Assembly: GCF_004187715.1 (NCBI RefSeq)
Contig: NZ_QZWF01000003.1
Coordinates: 186,001-250,000 of the forward strand
Length of the DNA: 64,000 nucleotides
DNA from: Streptomyces sp. F001
GTDB taxonomy: Bacteria; Actinomycetota; Actinomycetes; Streptomycetales; Streptomycetaceae
Reading direction: 5' to 3'
A program made the translations under genes and the position numbers. The notes under the pieces were generated by a model. That model saw only the letters and a program-made list of their open reading frames with translations. It was not told where the DNA came from and ran no database searches. Positions 11,509 to 21,429 of the stretch are shown piece by piece. Within the stretch, counting starts at the first letter, position 1, and every line of letters starts with the position of its first letter.

Positions 11509-13324
11509 ATGGGCGTTGACGGGCGGGACGAATCGCTCGGTGGCGACGGCACCGAGGCCGAGGGCCTCACGCCGCCCCAGGTACCGGCGCAGCGCGACCG
11601 GCGGCAGGACGGCGTCCTGCCGCCACCGACGTCCGACGCCGGGCTGATCACACGGATGCGCGCGGGCGACGACACGGCCTACGAGGAGCTGTACCGGCGC
11701 CACGCGGACGCGGTCCGCCGGTACGCGCGCACGTGCTGCCGGGACGCCCACACCGCAGACGACCTCACCGCCGAGGTCTTCGCCCGCATGCTCCAGGCGG
11801 TACGCGGCGGCTCCGGGCCCGAGCACGCCGTACGCGCGTACCTGCTCACCACCGTCAGGCGGGTCGCCGCGAACTGGACGAACTCCGCGAAGCGGGAGCA
11901 ACTGGTCGACGACTTCGCGGTGTTCGCCACGCAGGCCGCCCGGTCGGACGGATCCGACCCGGACACACTCGAACTGGGCGCCGACGTACGGGCGATGCGC
12001 GAGGCCGAGCAGTCCCTGGCGATGCGGGCCTTCCGGTCGCTGCCGGAGCGCTGGCAGGCCGTGCTGTGGCACACCGAGGTCGAGGACGAGTCCCCGAGCG
12101 AGGTCGCCACGCTCTTCGGGCTCGACGCCAACGGCACCCGCGTCCTCGCCAGCCGCGCCCGCGAGGGCCTCAGACAGGCCTACCTCCAGGCCCACGTCAG
12201 TGCCGCCCTCACCAGCGACGAGGAGTGCGCGCGCTACGCCGACCAGTTCGGCACGTATGCCCGCCGCAGGCTGCGCACCCGCGCCGAGCGAGGGCTGCGC
12301 AAGCACCTGGAGGAGTGCGCCAGGTGCCGGCTGGCCGCCGGCCAGATCGAGGAGGTCGCCGGAGGCATCCCCGCCGTCGTGCCGGTTGCGGTCATCGGCT
12401 GGTTCGGGGCCGCCGGGTACGCCAAGGCGGCCGGGCTCGTCGCCGGAGGCGCCGGAGCCGGTGCTGCGGGTGCAGCGGGCGCGTCGGGCGGTGGCTCGTC
12501 CGGCGGAGCCGACGCCGGTGGTGCGGCGTCGGAGGGGCTGGGTGCGCCGGTGAAGGCCGGTATCGCGGCCGGGATGGTCGCCACGGCGATCGCGGTGGTC
12601 GCGCTCGCCCTTGCCGGCGACGACAGCACGCCCGAGGAGCCGGAGGCAAGGCCGCGCGCGTCCGCGCCGATCGTCCGGCCCGAGCCGCCCGTGCCCACGC
12701 CCACGCCGTCGCCCGAGGAGCCCGCTCCGCGGCCGCCGGCGATCGTCCCCGCGGCGGAGCCGGCCCGGACGCCCGCACCGTCCCCCACGCCCACTGCGGC
12801 GCCCACTCAGACGCCCACGCCCACCCTGGAGCCGACGCCCACCCCGACGCCTACGACGACGCCCCCTCCGACCCCGACCCGCCGCCCCAGGCACCGACTA
12901 CCAGCTGAGCGAGCTGTCCTACGACCTCACCGGCGACGGCACCGAGCCCGAGCTGCGGCTCAGCGGCAGCACCTGGGTGTGGCAGCGGGGCGGCCTGTCG
13001 ATCGGCGGTACGTCGTACGCGCGCGGGGTGACCGTCCACGGCCGGTCCTCCGTCACCGTCGACCTCAACCGCGAATGCGCCTCCTACGACGCGTGGGTCG
13101 GTGTCGACGACGGAATGCTGAAGCTCGGCCAGGTCTCCTTCTCCGTCCACGCGGACGGTGTCCAGCTGTGGCAGTCCGGGGTGCTCAAGGGCGGCGACGC
13201 CGCCGTCCCCGTCCATGTGGACCTCACCGGGCACAGGACCGTACGGCTGGTGGTGGAGCCGCACAGTCCCCTCGACAACCTGGCACTCGCGGACTGGGCC
13301 GCGTCGAAGTTCACCTGCTCGTAA
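11509..13324 (+). CDS. ECF sigma factor with zinc-finger, membrane segment and NPCBM domain (frameshifted)
   Basis: The first frame (11509 to about 12880) encodes sigma region 2 ([20 protein letters not shown], about residues 60-80) and region 4 ([20 protein letters not shown]). An anti-sigma-like zinc motif HLEECARC follows, then one transmembrane segment [16 protein letters not shown] and a long Pro/Thr-rich linker. The rest continues in another frame from about 12880 to 13324: [18 protein letters not shown] leads into an NPCBM-type carbohydrate-binding domain ending FTCS. Dropping one C from GACCCGCC near 12878 joins the frames as PTPTAAPGTDY. The shift is therefore one extra base (or two missing) in a GC-rich repeat, probably a sequencing error or a recent mutation. 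The intact product would be a membrane-tethered sigma factor with an outside sugar/peptidoglycan-binding module. I chose the ATG at 11509, where family-like sequence begins. Confidence 0.82.
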
Positions 13325-13358
13325 GGGGCGTCGAGGCGCGTTCCGCACGCGCGCCGGC

Positions 13359-15443
13359 TCACGCGCCCGAGGCCAGCGCCCCCCGGCGCGGTGTGATCCC
13401 CGCCGGTACCGCACGCGCGCGTGCCGGTGTTCCCGTCCAGCAGGTGCCGCGCCGGGCGAGCAGGCGGCGCAGCCACAGCTCCAGGGACACCAGGTCGGCG
13501 AGCCCGTCCAGGGGCAGGGGTTCGCCCTGTGCCGCCGCGCGCAGGGCCTTGCGGACGACCCGGGCCTCGACCAGCCCGGCCTCCGCCAGCAGGGGCGTGT
13601 CGAACAGCGCCATCAGGGAGTCCACGGCAACGCGCAGTCCCGCACGTGCGGCCGCCGCCGCGGGCGCATGCGAGGGCGCGCCCCAGCCGGGCGGGAGGTC
13701 GGCGACGCCGGCGCCCTTCAGGACCGTACGCAGGATCGCCGCCCGGGCCCCGGGCTGGACGCGCAGCGCCTCGGGGAGGGCCCGGCAGGCGCGCACGACC
13801 TGGTTGTCGAGGAAGGGTGTGTGCAGGCGCTGGAAGCGGATCTCCGCGGCCTGCTCCAGTACGCGGATGTCCGCGGCCGCCCGGGCCAGCGCCCCGCGCG
13901 CGCGGAAGTCGCCCGGCCGCTGCCCGGGTCCTACTCCGGAGCGATGGGTCGCCCCCTGCAAGCGAATCGATACTTCTGCCAGCGCCTCACCGGTCAGCCA
14001 CCGGGCCGCGGGCCCCGGTCTGGCCCAGGTGAGCGCGGCGAGCGACGCCCCCACCGCCCCGCCGGGTTCGTCGAACCGCTGCTGGAGCAGCCGCTCGGCG
14101 AGCCTCTCCAGACCCGCGCCGTAGGGCGTCCGGGCGAGCCGGCGCGCGGCGGCGTACACGCGCGCGGGGACCATCACCGAGCCGTCGGCCTTCGCCAGTG
14201 CGGCCACCGGCCGCACCAGGTGCCGCCGCTGGCGGTCCACCAACAGGTCGGCCAGGCGCGCCGGATGGGCGTCCAGCACCTGCCGGGCGCCGTAGCCGGT
14301 GAGGTGGTCGGCGCTGCCCGCGGCGAGCCGTGTGCGATGCCGTACGGCGGTCACCAGGCTGGGGCCGGGCTCGTCCGTCAGCGGGCCGTCCAGGTTGCCG
14401 TACGGCAGGGTCTCCTCGCCGCCGGTCACCACCACGTGGTGCAGGCGGGGGTTGGCGGCCAGGGTGCCCGCCCGCTCCAGTTCGGCCTCCCGGCCGCCGA
14501 CCGTCAGGTCGTTGAAGGTGACGGCGAGCAGCCGCTCGCCCGCGCCCGTGCCGTGCCCCAGCACGGTTCCCGGCATCCCGGGCAGCCCCGCCGCCAGCAG
14601 GGCGAGGGTGCCCGAGGCCGGCCCGCCCGACAGATCCGCGCCGATGCCGGGCACCGGCATCCCGCGTGCGGCACGCCGCTCGGCCGGCCCCATGCCGGGC
14701 ACGGGCCCGGGGTCGATGTCGGCGCCGGGGACGTGCCGGGGCGCGGCGAGGCGGGCACGTACGGCCTCGACGAGCGCGTCGCGCACGGCACCGACCGCGC
14801 TGTCGGGATCGGCCGGCGGCGCCGCGACGGCGAGGGAGGCCACCGGCTCGTACCCGGCGATCTCGCGCGCCCCGGCGCGCAGGATCAGTGCATGCCCCGG
14901 CGGAATGCGCCGCACGCCGTCGTACGGGGTGGAGTCCTGCAGCGCGGCGGGTACGTCGGGGGCGGCCAGCAGGGCGGCGAGGTGACCGAAGTCGAGGTTG
15001 GCCTCGATGAGGTCGGCCAGCGGCAGCGCGGCGGTCGCGTACGCCGTGCCGCCCGCCCAAGGGGTGTAGAACACCGGGCGGGCGCCCGCCAGGTCACCGC
15101 AGACCGTGATCCGCCGGCCGGCCTGGACGACCGCGGTGTAGCTGCCCGGCCAGGCCGTCAGATGCCGAAGTGCCCCTCCGCGCGCGGCGAACAGCCCGAC
15201 CCGCAGTTCCTCGTCCGACGCCCCGCACGTGCCGAGTACCGCGATCCGGTTCTGGGCGTCGGCCGTGACCACCCGCACCTCGTCGGGGCGCCAGTCGCCG
15301 ACCGCCCACAGCGGATCGGGGTCGCCCCACAGGAGTTGGGAGCCGACCGGGTGCAGGGTCTCGCCGTCGTAGCCGGTGGCTCCCGCGGAGCCGAGATCGG
15401 CGGCCCCCGCGGCGGTGCTGCTCCATCCCACCAACCACCGCAT
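13359..15443 (-). CDS. Asparagine synthetase-like protein without N-terminal catalytic Cys
   Basis: This protein of about 694 residues has the two-domain plan of class II asparagine synthetases and related cyclases. The N-terminal glutaminase-like domain (about 1-215, with [27 protein letters not shown], read in pieces) begins MRWLVGWSS, so the Cys that must follow the initiator Met for glutamine hydrolysis is absent. The C-terminal adenylating domain carries LSGGPASGT, an altered form of the SGGxDS pyrophosphate loop, and FHTPFLDN-like [15 protein letters not shown] Pro/Gly/Met-rich insertion precedes the SGG loop. The start at 15443 is supported by GGAGG seven bases upstream. The real reaction is unknown. 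It may use free ammonia, close a ring as lactam-forming relatives do, or be inactive. It is convergent with the sigma-factor gene and divergent from an NsdA-like regulator. Confidence 0.8.
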   Translation of the reverse strand: MRWLVGWSSTAAGAADLGSAGATGYDGETLHPVGSQLLWGDPDPLWAVGDWRPDEVRVVTADAQNRIAVLGTCGASDEELRVGLFAARGGALRHLTAWPGSYTAVVQAGRRITVCGDLAGARPVFYTPWAGGTAYATAALPLADLIEANLDFGHLAALLAAPDVPAALQDSTPYDGVRRIPPGHALILRAGAREIAGYEPVASLAVAAPPADPDSAVGAVRDALVEAVRARLAAPRHVPGADIDPGPVPGMGPAERRAARGMPVPGIGADLSGGPASGTLALLAAGLPGMPGTVLGHGTGAGERLLAVTFNDLTVGGREAELERAGTLAANPRLHHVVVTGGEETLPYGNLDGPLTDEPGPSLVTAVRHRTRLAAGSADHLTGYGARQVLDAHPARLADLLVDRQRRHLVRPVAALAKADGSVMVPARVYAAARRLARTPYGAGLERLAERLLQQRFDEPGGAVGASLAALTWARPGPAARWLTGEALAEVSIRLQGATHRSGVGPGQRPGDFRARGALARAAADIRVLEQAAEIRFQRLHTPFLDNQVVRACRALPEALRVQPGARAAILRTVLKGAGVADLPPGWGAPSHAPAAAAARAGLRVAVDSLMALFDTPLLAEAGLVEARVVRKALRAAAQGEPLPLDGLADLVSLELWLRRLLARRGTCWTGTPARARAVPAGITPRRGALASGA

Positions 15444-16154
15444 CGACGCCTCCACAGGCTGGGGACAACCAGTGCACCGTACGAACCGGTTCCCCATGCT
15501 GCCACGAAGCGCGCGCCCCAGAGCGTCGACGGTGCCGCTTGTGATCCCCGAAATGCGCCCCACACACCGCCCCGTGCAACCCCGCAGTCGGCTCAGGGGC
15601 CCTCGACACCCCGGCCGGCACAAGGTGACTGCGACGTGAATGCGCCCCCGATACGCTCCCCGAGAACCCCCAACGCGCCCTCAAACTCCATGGTGGACGC
15701 GGTATCACGCACAGACGGCCGGGTCGATTTTCGGCCAATTCGCTGCTACGCCACGTCGACCACGAGCGTTCCGTACACGCTCCGTACAGGCTCTGCGCAC
15801 TGCTCGGTCAGCGCACGGTCCGGGAGGCGGAGTTCGCCCCCCGGACCGGTCCGCCGCCCGCGGGGATTGAGGCGGCGGTGTCCCCCAGCCCACTGGTCCA
15901 GTACAGCGGGCCGACCCACGCACAACCATGGAACCGCTCCCGAGATGGCCGGAGAAGAGCGCACGGACGGGCGCACGGCCACACATCGGGAGCACGTCAC
16001 AACTGTGCGTACCGGGACCGTACTTGCGTACGGACCACAATCCCGCCATCCGGAAGAATGCCCCTTAACGCTTGGGATGCGGCGAACTACGCTGGGTTTA
16101 CGAATGCCGCGTGGTTATGCCAGCGCGGCAGCCGTCTGTGTCGAGGGGTGGCGC
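15444..16154. other. 711-bp divergent intergenic region
   Basis: This region lies between the asparagine-synthetase-like gene and the NsdA-like gene, which point away from each other. It should contain both promoters and long leaders. I see no convincing coding sequence and no RNA gene. The short open frames lack ribosome-binding sites and domain character. Confidence 0.5.
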
Positions 16155-17579
16155 ATGTCCAGGGAGCAACGCGGGCCGAACGAAAAGCTCGGCGCCGTTC
16201 TCGCCCTCGCGGGAATCAGCAACGCAGGACTCGCACGACGGGTCAACGACCTCGGTGCACAGCGCGGGTTGACGCTTCGCTACGACAAGACGTCCGTGGC
16301 GCGCTGGGTGTCGAAGGGCATGGTGCCGCAGGGTGCCGCGCCGCACCTCATCGCGGCCGCCATCGGCCAGAAGCTCGGCCGCCCGGTGCCGCTGCACGAG
16401 ATAGGCCTGGCGGACGCGGACCCCGCACCCGAGGTGGGCCTCGCCTTCCCCCGGGACGTCGGGCAGGCGGTGAAGTCGGCGACGGAGCTGTACCGCCTCG
16501 ACCTCGCCGGCCGCCGGGCGGGCTCCGGCGGTATCTGGCAGTCGCTCGCCGGATCGTTCGCAGTGAGCGCATACGCAACGCCCGCCTCACGGTGGCTGAT
16601 AACCCCGGCCGACAGTTCGGTCGCGCGGGACGCGAACCCCGCCGAGGGCTCCGGCGCACCGCTCAAAGTCGGCCACAGCGACGTACAGAAGCTGCGGGAG
16701 GCAGCCGAGGACGCCAGGCGCTGGGACTCCAAGTACGGGGGCGGCGACTGGCGTTCGTCGATGGTGCCGGAGTGCCTGCGCGTGGAGGCGGCCCCGCTGC
16801 TGCTCGGCTCGTACTCCGACGAGGTCGGCCGCGCCCTGTTCGGTGCCTCCGCCGAACTCACCCGCCTCGCCGGGTGGATGGCCTTCGACACCGGCCAACA
16901 GGAGGCCGCCCAGCGCTACTACATCCAGGCCCTGCGCCTGGCCCGCGCGGCGGCCGACGTCCCCCTCGGGGGATACGTCCTGGCGTCCATGTCGCTCCAG
17001 GCCACCTACCGCGGCTTCGGCGACGAGGGCGTCGATCTCGCCCAGGCCGCGCTGGAGCGCAACCGGGGACTGGCCACGGCCCGCACCATGAGCTTCTTCC
17101 GGCTCGTCGAGGCACGCGCGCATGCGCGCGCGGGTGACGCCCAGGCGGCCGGAGCGGCCCTGAAGGCCGCCGAGGGCTGGCTGGAGCGGTCCCGCGAGGG
17201 CGACAGCGACCCGTCCTGGCTCGGCTTCTACTCCTACGACCGCTTCGCCGCCGACGCCGCCGAGTGCTACCGGGACCTGAAGGCACCCCGCCAGGTCCGC
17301 CGCTTCACCGAGCAGGCGCTGTCGAAGCCGACGGAGGAGTACGTCCGCTCCCACGGCCTGCGGCTCGTCGTCTCGGCCGTCGCCGAACTGGAGTCCGGAA
17401 ACCTGGACGCGGCCTGCGAGCAGGGCGTGCGGGCGGTCGAGGTCGCCGGGCGCATCTCCTCCGCACGGACCACCGAGTACGTGAAGGACCTCCTGCACCG
17501 TCTGGAGCCGTACGGCGATGAGCCGCGCGTGGTGGAGCTGCGGGAGCGGGCCCGCCCGCTGCTGATGGCACCGGCCTGA
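16155..17579 (+). CDS. NsdA-like TPR regulator of differentiation
   Basis: This 474-residue cytoplasmic protein resembles the Streptomyces NsdA/NsdB family, negative regulators of sporulation and antibiotic production. The N-terminal part (about 10-75) is helix-turn-helix-like, with [17 protein letters not shown] and [17 protein letters not shown]. The C-terminal half (about 215-470) is a run of tetratricopeptide-type helices such as [35 protein letters not shown] and [15 protein letters not shown]. The ATG at 16155 has GAGGGG at about eight bases. An enormous open frame upstream (from 13158) is an artefact of GC content. The gene is followed after 85 bp by lhgO. Assignment to the family is from pattern recognition; the target genes are unknown. 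Confidence 0.8.
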   Translation: MSREQRGPNEKLGAVLALAGISNAGLARRVNDLGAQRGLTLRYDKTSVARWVSKGMVPQGAAPHLIAAAIGQKLGRPVPLHEIGLADADPAPEVGLAFPRDVGQAVKSATELYRLDLAGRRAGSGGIWQSLAGSFAVSAYATPASRWLITPADSSVARDANPAEGSGAPLKVGHSDVQKLREAAEDARRWDSKYGGGDWRSSMVPECLRVEAAPLLLGSYSDEVGRALFGASAELTRLAGWMAFDTGQQEAAQRYYIQALRLARAAADVPLGGYVLASMSLQATYRGFGDEGVDLAQAALERNRGLATARTMSFFRLVEARAHARAGDAQAAGAALKAAEGWLERSREGDSDPSWLGFYSYDRFAADAAECYRDLKAPRQVRRFTEQALSKPTEEYVRSHGLRLVVSAVAELESGNLDAACEQGVRAVEVAGRISSARTTEYVKDLLHRLEPYGDEPRVVELRERARPLLMAPA

Positions 17580-17664
17580 GGCCGAAGGGCCGGCTGAGGG
17601 CCCGCCCGGGTTTGAGCGCATTGTCAGTGGCGCAGTGCACTATCGGAGCCGGGAGGTGGAGCAG

Positions 17665-18870
17665 GTGCGGAAGATCGCCTACGACTGCGACGTGCTGGTG
17701 ATCGGCGGCGGGATCGTCGGCCTGTCGACGGCGTATGCGATCACGCGTGCCGCGCCGGGCACGCGCGTGACGGTGCTGGAGAAGGAGCGGGGCCCGGCCC
17801 GGCACCAGACGGGGCGCAACAGCGGCGTCATCCACAGCGGGATCTACTACCGCCCCGGCTCCCTGAAAGCGCGGTACGCGGTGCGGGGCGCCACCGAGAT
17901 GGTGAAGTTCTGTGCGGAGTACGGCATCGCGCACGCCGTCACCGGCAAGCTGATCGTCGCCACGCAGCGGGCGGAGCTGCCCCGGCTGCACGCGCTCGTG
18001 CAGCGCGGGCGGGAGAACGGCATTCCGGTACGGGAGCTGGTCGCGGCGCAGATCGCGGAGTACGAGCCCGAGGTGCGGGGGCTGGCGGCGATCCACGTCG
18101 GTACGACCGGCGTCTGCGACTTCGTCGCCGTTGCCAGGCAGCTGGCCGAGGAGTCCGGGGCGGAGATCCGGTACGGGGCACAGGTGCTGCGGGTCGACCG
18201 GCGGGCGGGGCTGGGGGTCGCCGTGCGGACCGCGGACGGGGCGGTCGTGCGGGGGAGGGTGCTGGTGAACTGCGCCGGGCTGTACTGCGACGAGATCGCG
18301 CGGATGACCGGGGACGACCCGGGGATGCGGATCATTCCCTTCCGGGGCGAGTACTACGAGCTGGGGCGGCCGGAGCTGGTGCGGGGCCTGGTCTATCCGG
18401 TGCCGGATCCGGCGTTCCCGTTCCTCGGGGTGCATCTCACGCGCGGGATCGACGGAGGTGTGCACGTCGGGCCCAACGCCGTGCCGGCGCTCGCCCGCGA
18501 GGGCTACGGGTGGGGGGTGATCCGGCCGCGTGAGGTGGGGCTGGCGCTGAGCTGGCCCGGGGCGTGGCGGATGGCGCGGCGGCACTGGCGGTACGGGGGT
18601 GGGGAGGTGCGGCGGTCGGTGTCGAAGGCGGCGTTCACGGAGGCGGTGCGGAGGCTGTTGCCGGCGGTGACGGAGGGGGATCTCGTGCCGGCGGCTTCGG
18701 GGGTGCGGGCGCAGGCGGTGCTGCGGGACGGGACGCTGGTGGACGACTTTCTGATTCGGGAGGGGGAGCGGGCCGTGCATGTGCTCAACGCGCCGTCTCC
18801 TGCGGCTACGGCGTCTCTGCCGATCGGGAGGGCGGTGGCTCGGAGGGTGTTGGGGGTGTTGGGTGGGTGA
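17665..18870 (+). CDS. lhgO: L-2-hydroxyglutarate oxidase
   Basis: This FAD-dependent oxidoreductase of about 401 residues is of the LhgO/DAO family and oxidises L-2-hydroxyglutarate to 2-oxoglutarate. The N-terminal FAD motif is DVLVIGGGIVGLSTAYAI. The family signature GRNSGVIHSGIYY follows at about residue 55. Also seen are the substrate-side segments IIPFRGEYYEL and GVHLTRGIDGGVHVGPNA. The C-terminal SPAATASLPIGRAVA closes the FAD site. I start at the GTG at 17665, which has GGGAGG eight bases upstream. An ATG at 17635 lacks a good site. It lies 85 bp after the NsdA-like gene in the same direction and may be cotranscribed. Confidence 0.9.
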   Translation: MRKIAYDCDVLVIGGGIVGLSTAYAITRAAPGTRVTVLEKERGPARHQTGRNSGVIHSGIYYRPGSLKARYAVRGATEMVKFCAEYGIAHAVTGKLIVATQRAELPRLHALVQRGRENGIPVRELVAAQIAEYEPEVRGLAAIHVGTTGVCDFVAVARQLAEESGAEIRYGAQVLRVDRRAGLGVAVRTADGAVVRGRVLVNCAGLYCDEIARMTGDDPGMRIIPFRGEYYELGRPELVRGLVYPVPDPAFPFLGVHLTRGIDGGVHVGPNAVPALAREGYGWGVIRPREVGLALSWPGAWRMARRHWRYGGGEVRRSVSKAAFTEAVRRLLPAVTEGDLVPAASGVRAQAVLRDGTLVDDFLIREGERAVHVLNAPSPAATASLPIGRAVARRVLGVLGG

Positions 18871-18902
18871 CCCCAGCGTGGCTTCGCGGGAACCGGCGTG
18901 AA

Positions 18903-18981
18903 GGCCGGGCGGGGTGAGGTACGCAGCCCGGCGTCGGCGGGGTGCCTCCCCCAGAGGGGGAGGCACGAATGCCCGCGGCTG
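18903..18981. repeat. Intergenic hairpin repeat, copy B (terminator candidate)
   Basis: The core is a perfect inverted repeat at 18942-18966: GTGCCTCCCCC, loop AGA, GGGGGAGGCAC. Both flanks match copy A at 6731-6837 (CGCAGCCCGGCG left, GAATGCCCGCGGCTG right). It sits just after lhgO and before trmB, as expected for a terminator shared by a dispersed Streptomyces repeat family. Confidence 0.7.
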
Positions 18982-19050
18982 ACGGCGGCGCGGCTGCCCG
19001 CGGACCGACGGGCCGACGCAGCCGCCGGGCCGCGTAAAATCGACTCCACT

Positions 19051-19931
19051 GTGTCTGACTCCCTCCACACCCCCGAAGCCCTCACCCCACCCCCGGTGTC
19101 TCCGTTCGGCGTACGCGGGGGAAGGGGGAGCCGCGGTTTCCTGATGGGCCCAAGGCGGATCCTGCGGGGTCGCACTTCGAGCGGCGGATTCGGAGTTTTC
19201 AGCCGCGGCGGAGCCGGGTGACCGCCGGGCAGGCCGACGCGTTGCAGCGGCTGTGGCCCAAGTGGGGACTGGACATCGACGGGCAGCGGGTCATCGACCT
19301 GACGGAGTTGTTCGGCAACGCGGGCCCCGTCGTGCTCGAGATCGGGTTCGGGATGGGCGAGGCCACCGCCCGGATGGCCGCCGCCGACCCGGACACCAAC
19401 ATCCTCGCCGTGGACGTCCACACGCCGGGCCAGGGCAATCTCCTCAACCTCGCCGACCAGTCCGGCCTCACCAACATCCGGGTGGGCAACGGCGACGCCA
19501 TCATCCTGCTGCGCGAGATGCTCTCCCCCGACTCCCTCGACGGGCTGCGCGTCTACTTCCCCGACCCCTGGCCCAAGAAGCGGCACCACAAGCGGCGCCT
19601 GATCCAGCCGGCCTTCCTCACGCTGGCCGCGACCCGGCTCAGGCCGGGGGCGATCGTGCACTGCGCGACCGACTGGGAGCCGTACGCCGAGCAGATGCTC
19701 GAAGTCCTCACGACGCACCCCGCCTTCGAGAACACCCAGCCCGACGGCGGTTTCGCGCCACGCCCCGGCTTCCGCCCGCTCACCCGTTTCGAGGGCCAGG
19801 GCCTGGACAAGGGTCATGTCGTGAACGACCTGCTCTTCCGCCGCGTACAGCACGAGCAGCACCCCGCAGAGCACGCACAGCACGAAGAGCACCACCAGCA
19901 GGACCACGACCAGTCCTCCACCGGCGCCTGA
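19051..19931 (+). CDS. trmB: tRNA (guanine-N7)-methyltransferase (N-terminal frameshift)
   Basis: TrmB uses S-adenosylmethionine to methylate G46 in tRNA variable loops. The core reads EIGFGMGEATARMAAADPDT (SAM-binding), GNGDAIILLREML and the family hallmark YFPDPWPKKRHHKRRLIQP. The expected start is the GTG at 19051 (SDSLHTPEAL...). It lies just downstream of a TAAAAT -10-like box at 19035-19040 and so may be nearly leaderless. However, the conserved arm GSHFERRIRSFQPRRSR is in another frame: one base appears to be missing near 19095-19115, in a stretch with G runs. Translation from the in-frame GTG at 19218 would give 237 residues but lose this arm. The gene is probably intact in the organism, with a sequencing indel here. 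The His/Gln/Glu-rich C-terminal tail is unusual. Confidence 0.85.
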
Positions 19932-19980
19932 GCCCTCGCGCCCTCGCGGGCGGCGCCCCTGCCTCGTTAGGGTCAATGCC

Positions 19981-21306
19981 GTGGCCACCAGTCCCCCCTA
20001 CCTGACGCACCCCAGCGTTCCCACCGGCGGCGCACTGCGGCGGCATCCGCACTGGTGGCAGCGCACATGGGTGCGTTACGGCGCACTGATCACCCTGCTC
20101 GCGATCTCCGGCCTCGTCATCCTCGCCCTCGTCCGCGAGCAGACCGGAACCGAGGGATTCCTGGTCGGTCTCGGCCTCGCGGTCCTCCCGGTACCGCTCC
20201 TCATAGCCGCCTTCCGCTGGCTCGACCGCGTCGAGCCCGGCCCCTGGCGCAACCTCGTCTTCTCCTTCGCCTGGGGCGCCTGCGCGGCGGCGCTGATAGC
20301 GATCGTCGCCAACAGCTTCGCGACGAGATGGATAGCGACGGCGACCGCCGATCCGGCGAGCGCGGACACCCTGGGCGCCACCGTCATAGCGCCGGTCGTC
20401 GAGGAGTCCGCGAAGGCGGCCGCCATACTCCTGCTCTTCCTCTTCCGCCGCCGGGACTTCACCGGGATCGTCGACGGTGTCGTCATCGCCGGGGTCACCG
20501 CGACCGGGTTCGCGTTCACCGAGAACATCCTCTACCTCGGCACCGCCTTCGGCACCGACCAGCTCACCGGCGGCAGCGGCATCGCCTCCGTCACGGCGGC
20601 GACCTTCTTCGTCCGCGTCATCATGTCCCCGTTCGCGCACCCCCTCTTCACCGTCCTCACGGGCATCGGCTTCGGCATCGCGGCGCTCGCCGGGCAGCGC
20701 CAGTATCTGCGGCGCGTGCTGATGCCGCTGGCCGGGCTGCTGCTCGCGATGGGCATGCACGCGTTCTGGAACGGCTCGGCGACCTTCGGCAACTTCGGGT
20801 TCTTCGCGGTGTACGGCGGGTTCATGGTGCCCGCGTTCGGGCTGCTGACCTGGCTGGTGATCTGGACCCGGCAGCGGGAGCTGCGGACCGTGCGCGAGGA
20901 ACTCCCGGCCTATGTCGCCGCCGGCTGGCTGGCACCGGCCATACCGTTCGCGCTGGGCTCGATGCGGGCGCGCCGGCTGGCCAGGGAGTACGCCGGGCAC
21001 CACCTGGGGAAGCCGGCCGCGCGGGCGGTGGCGCAGTACGAGGCGTACGCGACGTCGCTGGCGTTCCTACGGCATCGCGGGCGCCGGGGCCGGGCCGGCG
21101 CGGACTTCGTCGTACGGGAAGGCGAACTGCTGCGGGCGCTGTGGAGCCGACGGGAGGTGGCGCGGCCGGCGCTGGAGTATGCGGCGCGGGTGACGGCTCC
21201 GCCGGTGCCGGCTGTGCCGCCCTGGCCGATGGCGGCGCCGTATCCCGCATACCAGCCGTATCCCCCGTACCAACGGCATCCCGCGTACAACCCGTACCAG
21301 TCGTAG
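19981..21306 (+). CDS. PrsW-family intramembrane metalloprotease
   Basis: This 441-residue polytopic membrane protein is of the PrsW/CPBP-related group, which cuts anti-sigma factors in Bacillus. About eight hydrophobic segments span residues 30-310. Conserved features are the glutamate pair in APVVEESAKAAAI (about residues 138-150), the FTENILYLG segment, FAHPLFTVLTGIGFGIA and the GMHAFWNGSA histidine motif. Together these form the presumed zinc-binding active site. The C-terminus is cytoplasmic, basic, then rich in Pro/Tyr (PAYQPYPPYQRHPAYNPYQ). The GTG start at 19981 lies 49 bp after trmB. Substrate unknown; the membrane-tethered sigma factor 7 kb away is a speculative candidate. Confidence 0.87.
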   Translation: MATSPPYLTHPSVPTGGALRRHPHWWQRTWVRYGALITLLAISGLVILALVREQTGTEGFLVGLGLAVLPVPLLIAAFRWLDRVEPGPWRNLVFSFAWGACAAALIAIVANSFATRWIATATADPASADTLGATVIAPVVEESAKAAAILLLFLFRRRDFTGIVDGVVIAGVTATGFAFTENILYLGTAFGTDQLTGGSGIASVTAATFFVRVIMSPFAHPLFTVLTGIGFGIAALAGQRQYLRRVLMPLAGLLLAMGMHAFWNGSATFGNFGFFAVYGGFMVPAFGLLTWLVIWTRQRELRTVREELPAYVAAGWLAPAIPFALGSMRARRLAREYAGHHLGKPAARAVAQYEAYATSLAFLRHRGRRGRAGADFVVREGELLRALWSRREVARPALEYAARVTAPPVPAVPPWPMAAPYPAYQPYPPYQRHPAYNPYQS

Positions 21307-21429
21307 GGGCGCGCCGAGCGATCGGCGCCGTGAGGTCCCGGCAACAGCCGTTCCGCACACACCGCGAACCGGCAGCCCTGACGTCGGGGGGTTGCCGTCA
21401 GGACCGCCGGGGTTCGAAAGGAGCGGATG

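Noticed and set aside
13325..14124. Read-through of the first sigma-factor frame to 14124 (920 residues)
   Set aside because: After about 12880 the sequence becomes arginine-rich shadow translation; the real continuation is in the other frame and stops at 13324.
13359..15443. A lasso-peptide cyclase with a biosynthetic cluster
   Set aside because: The fold is of the asparagine synthetase type, but no PqqD-like, transglutaminase-like or precursor peptide gene is nearby.
13158..16154. A plus-strand open frame continuous with the NsdA-like gene, suggesting a 1473-residue protein
   Set aside because: It is antisense to the asparagine-synthetase-like gene, has no domain signature, and the ATG at 16155 has a clear ribosome-binding site.
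19253..20005. A 250-codon plus-strand frame overlapping trmB
   Set aside because: Its translation is Arg/His/Pro-rich shadow of trmB with no family resemblance.
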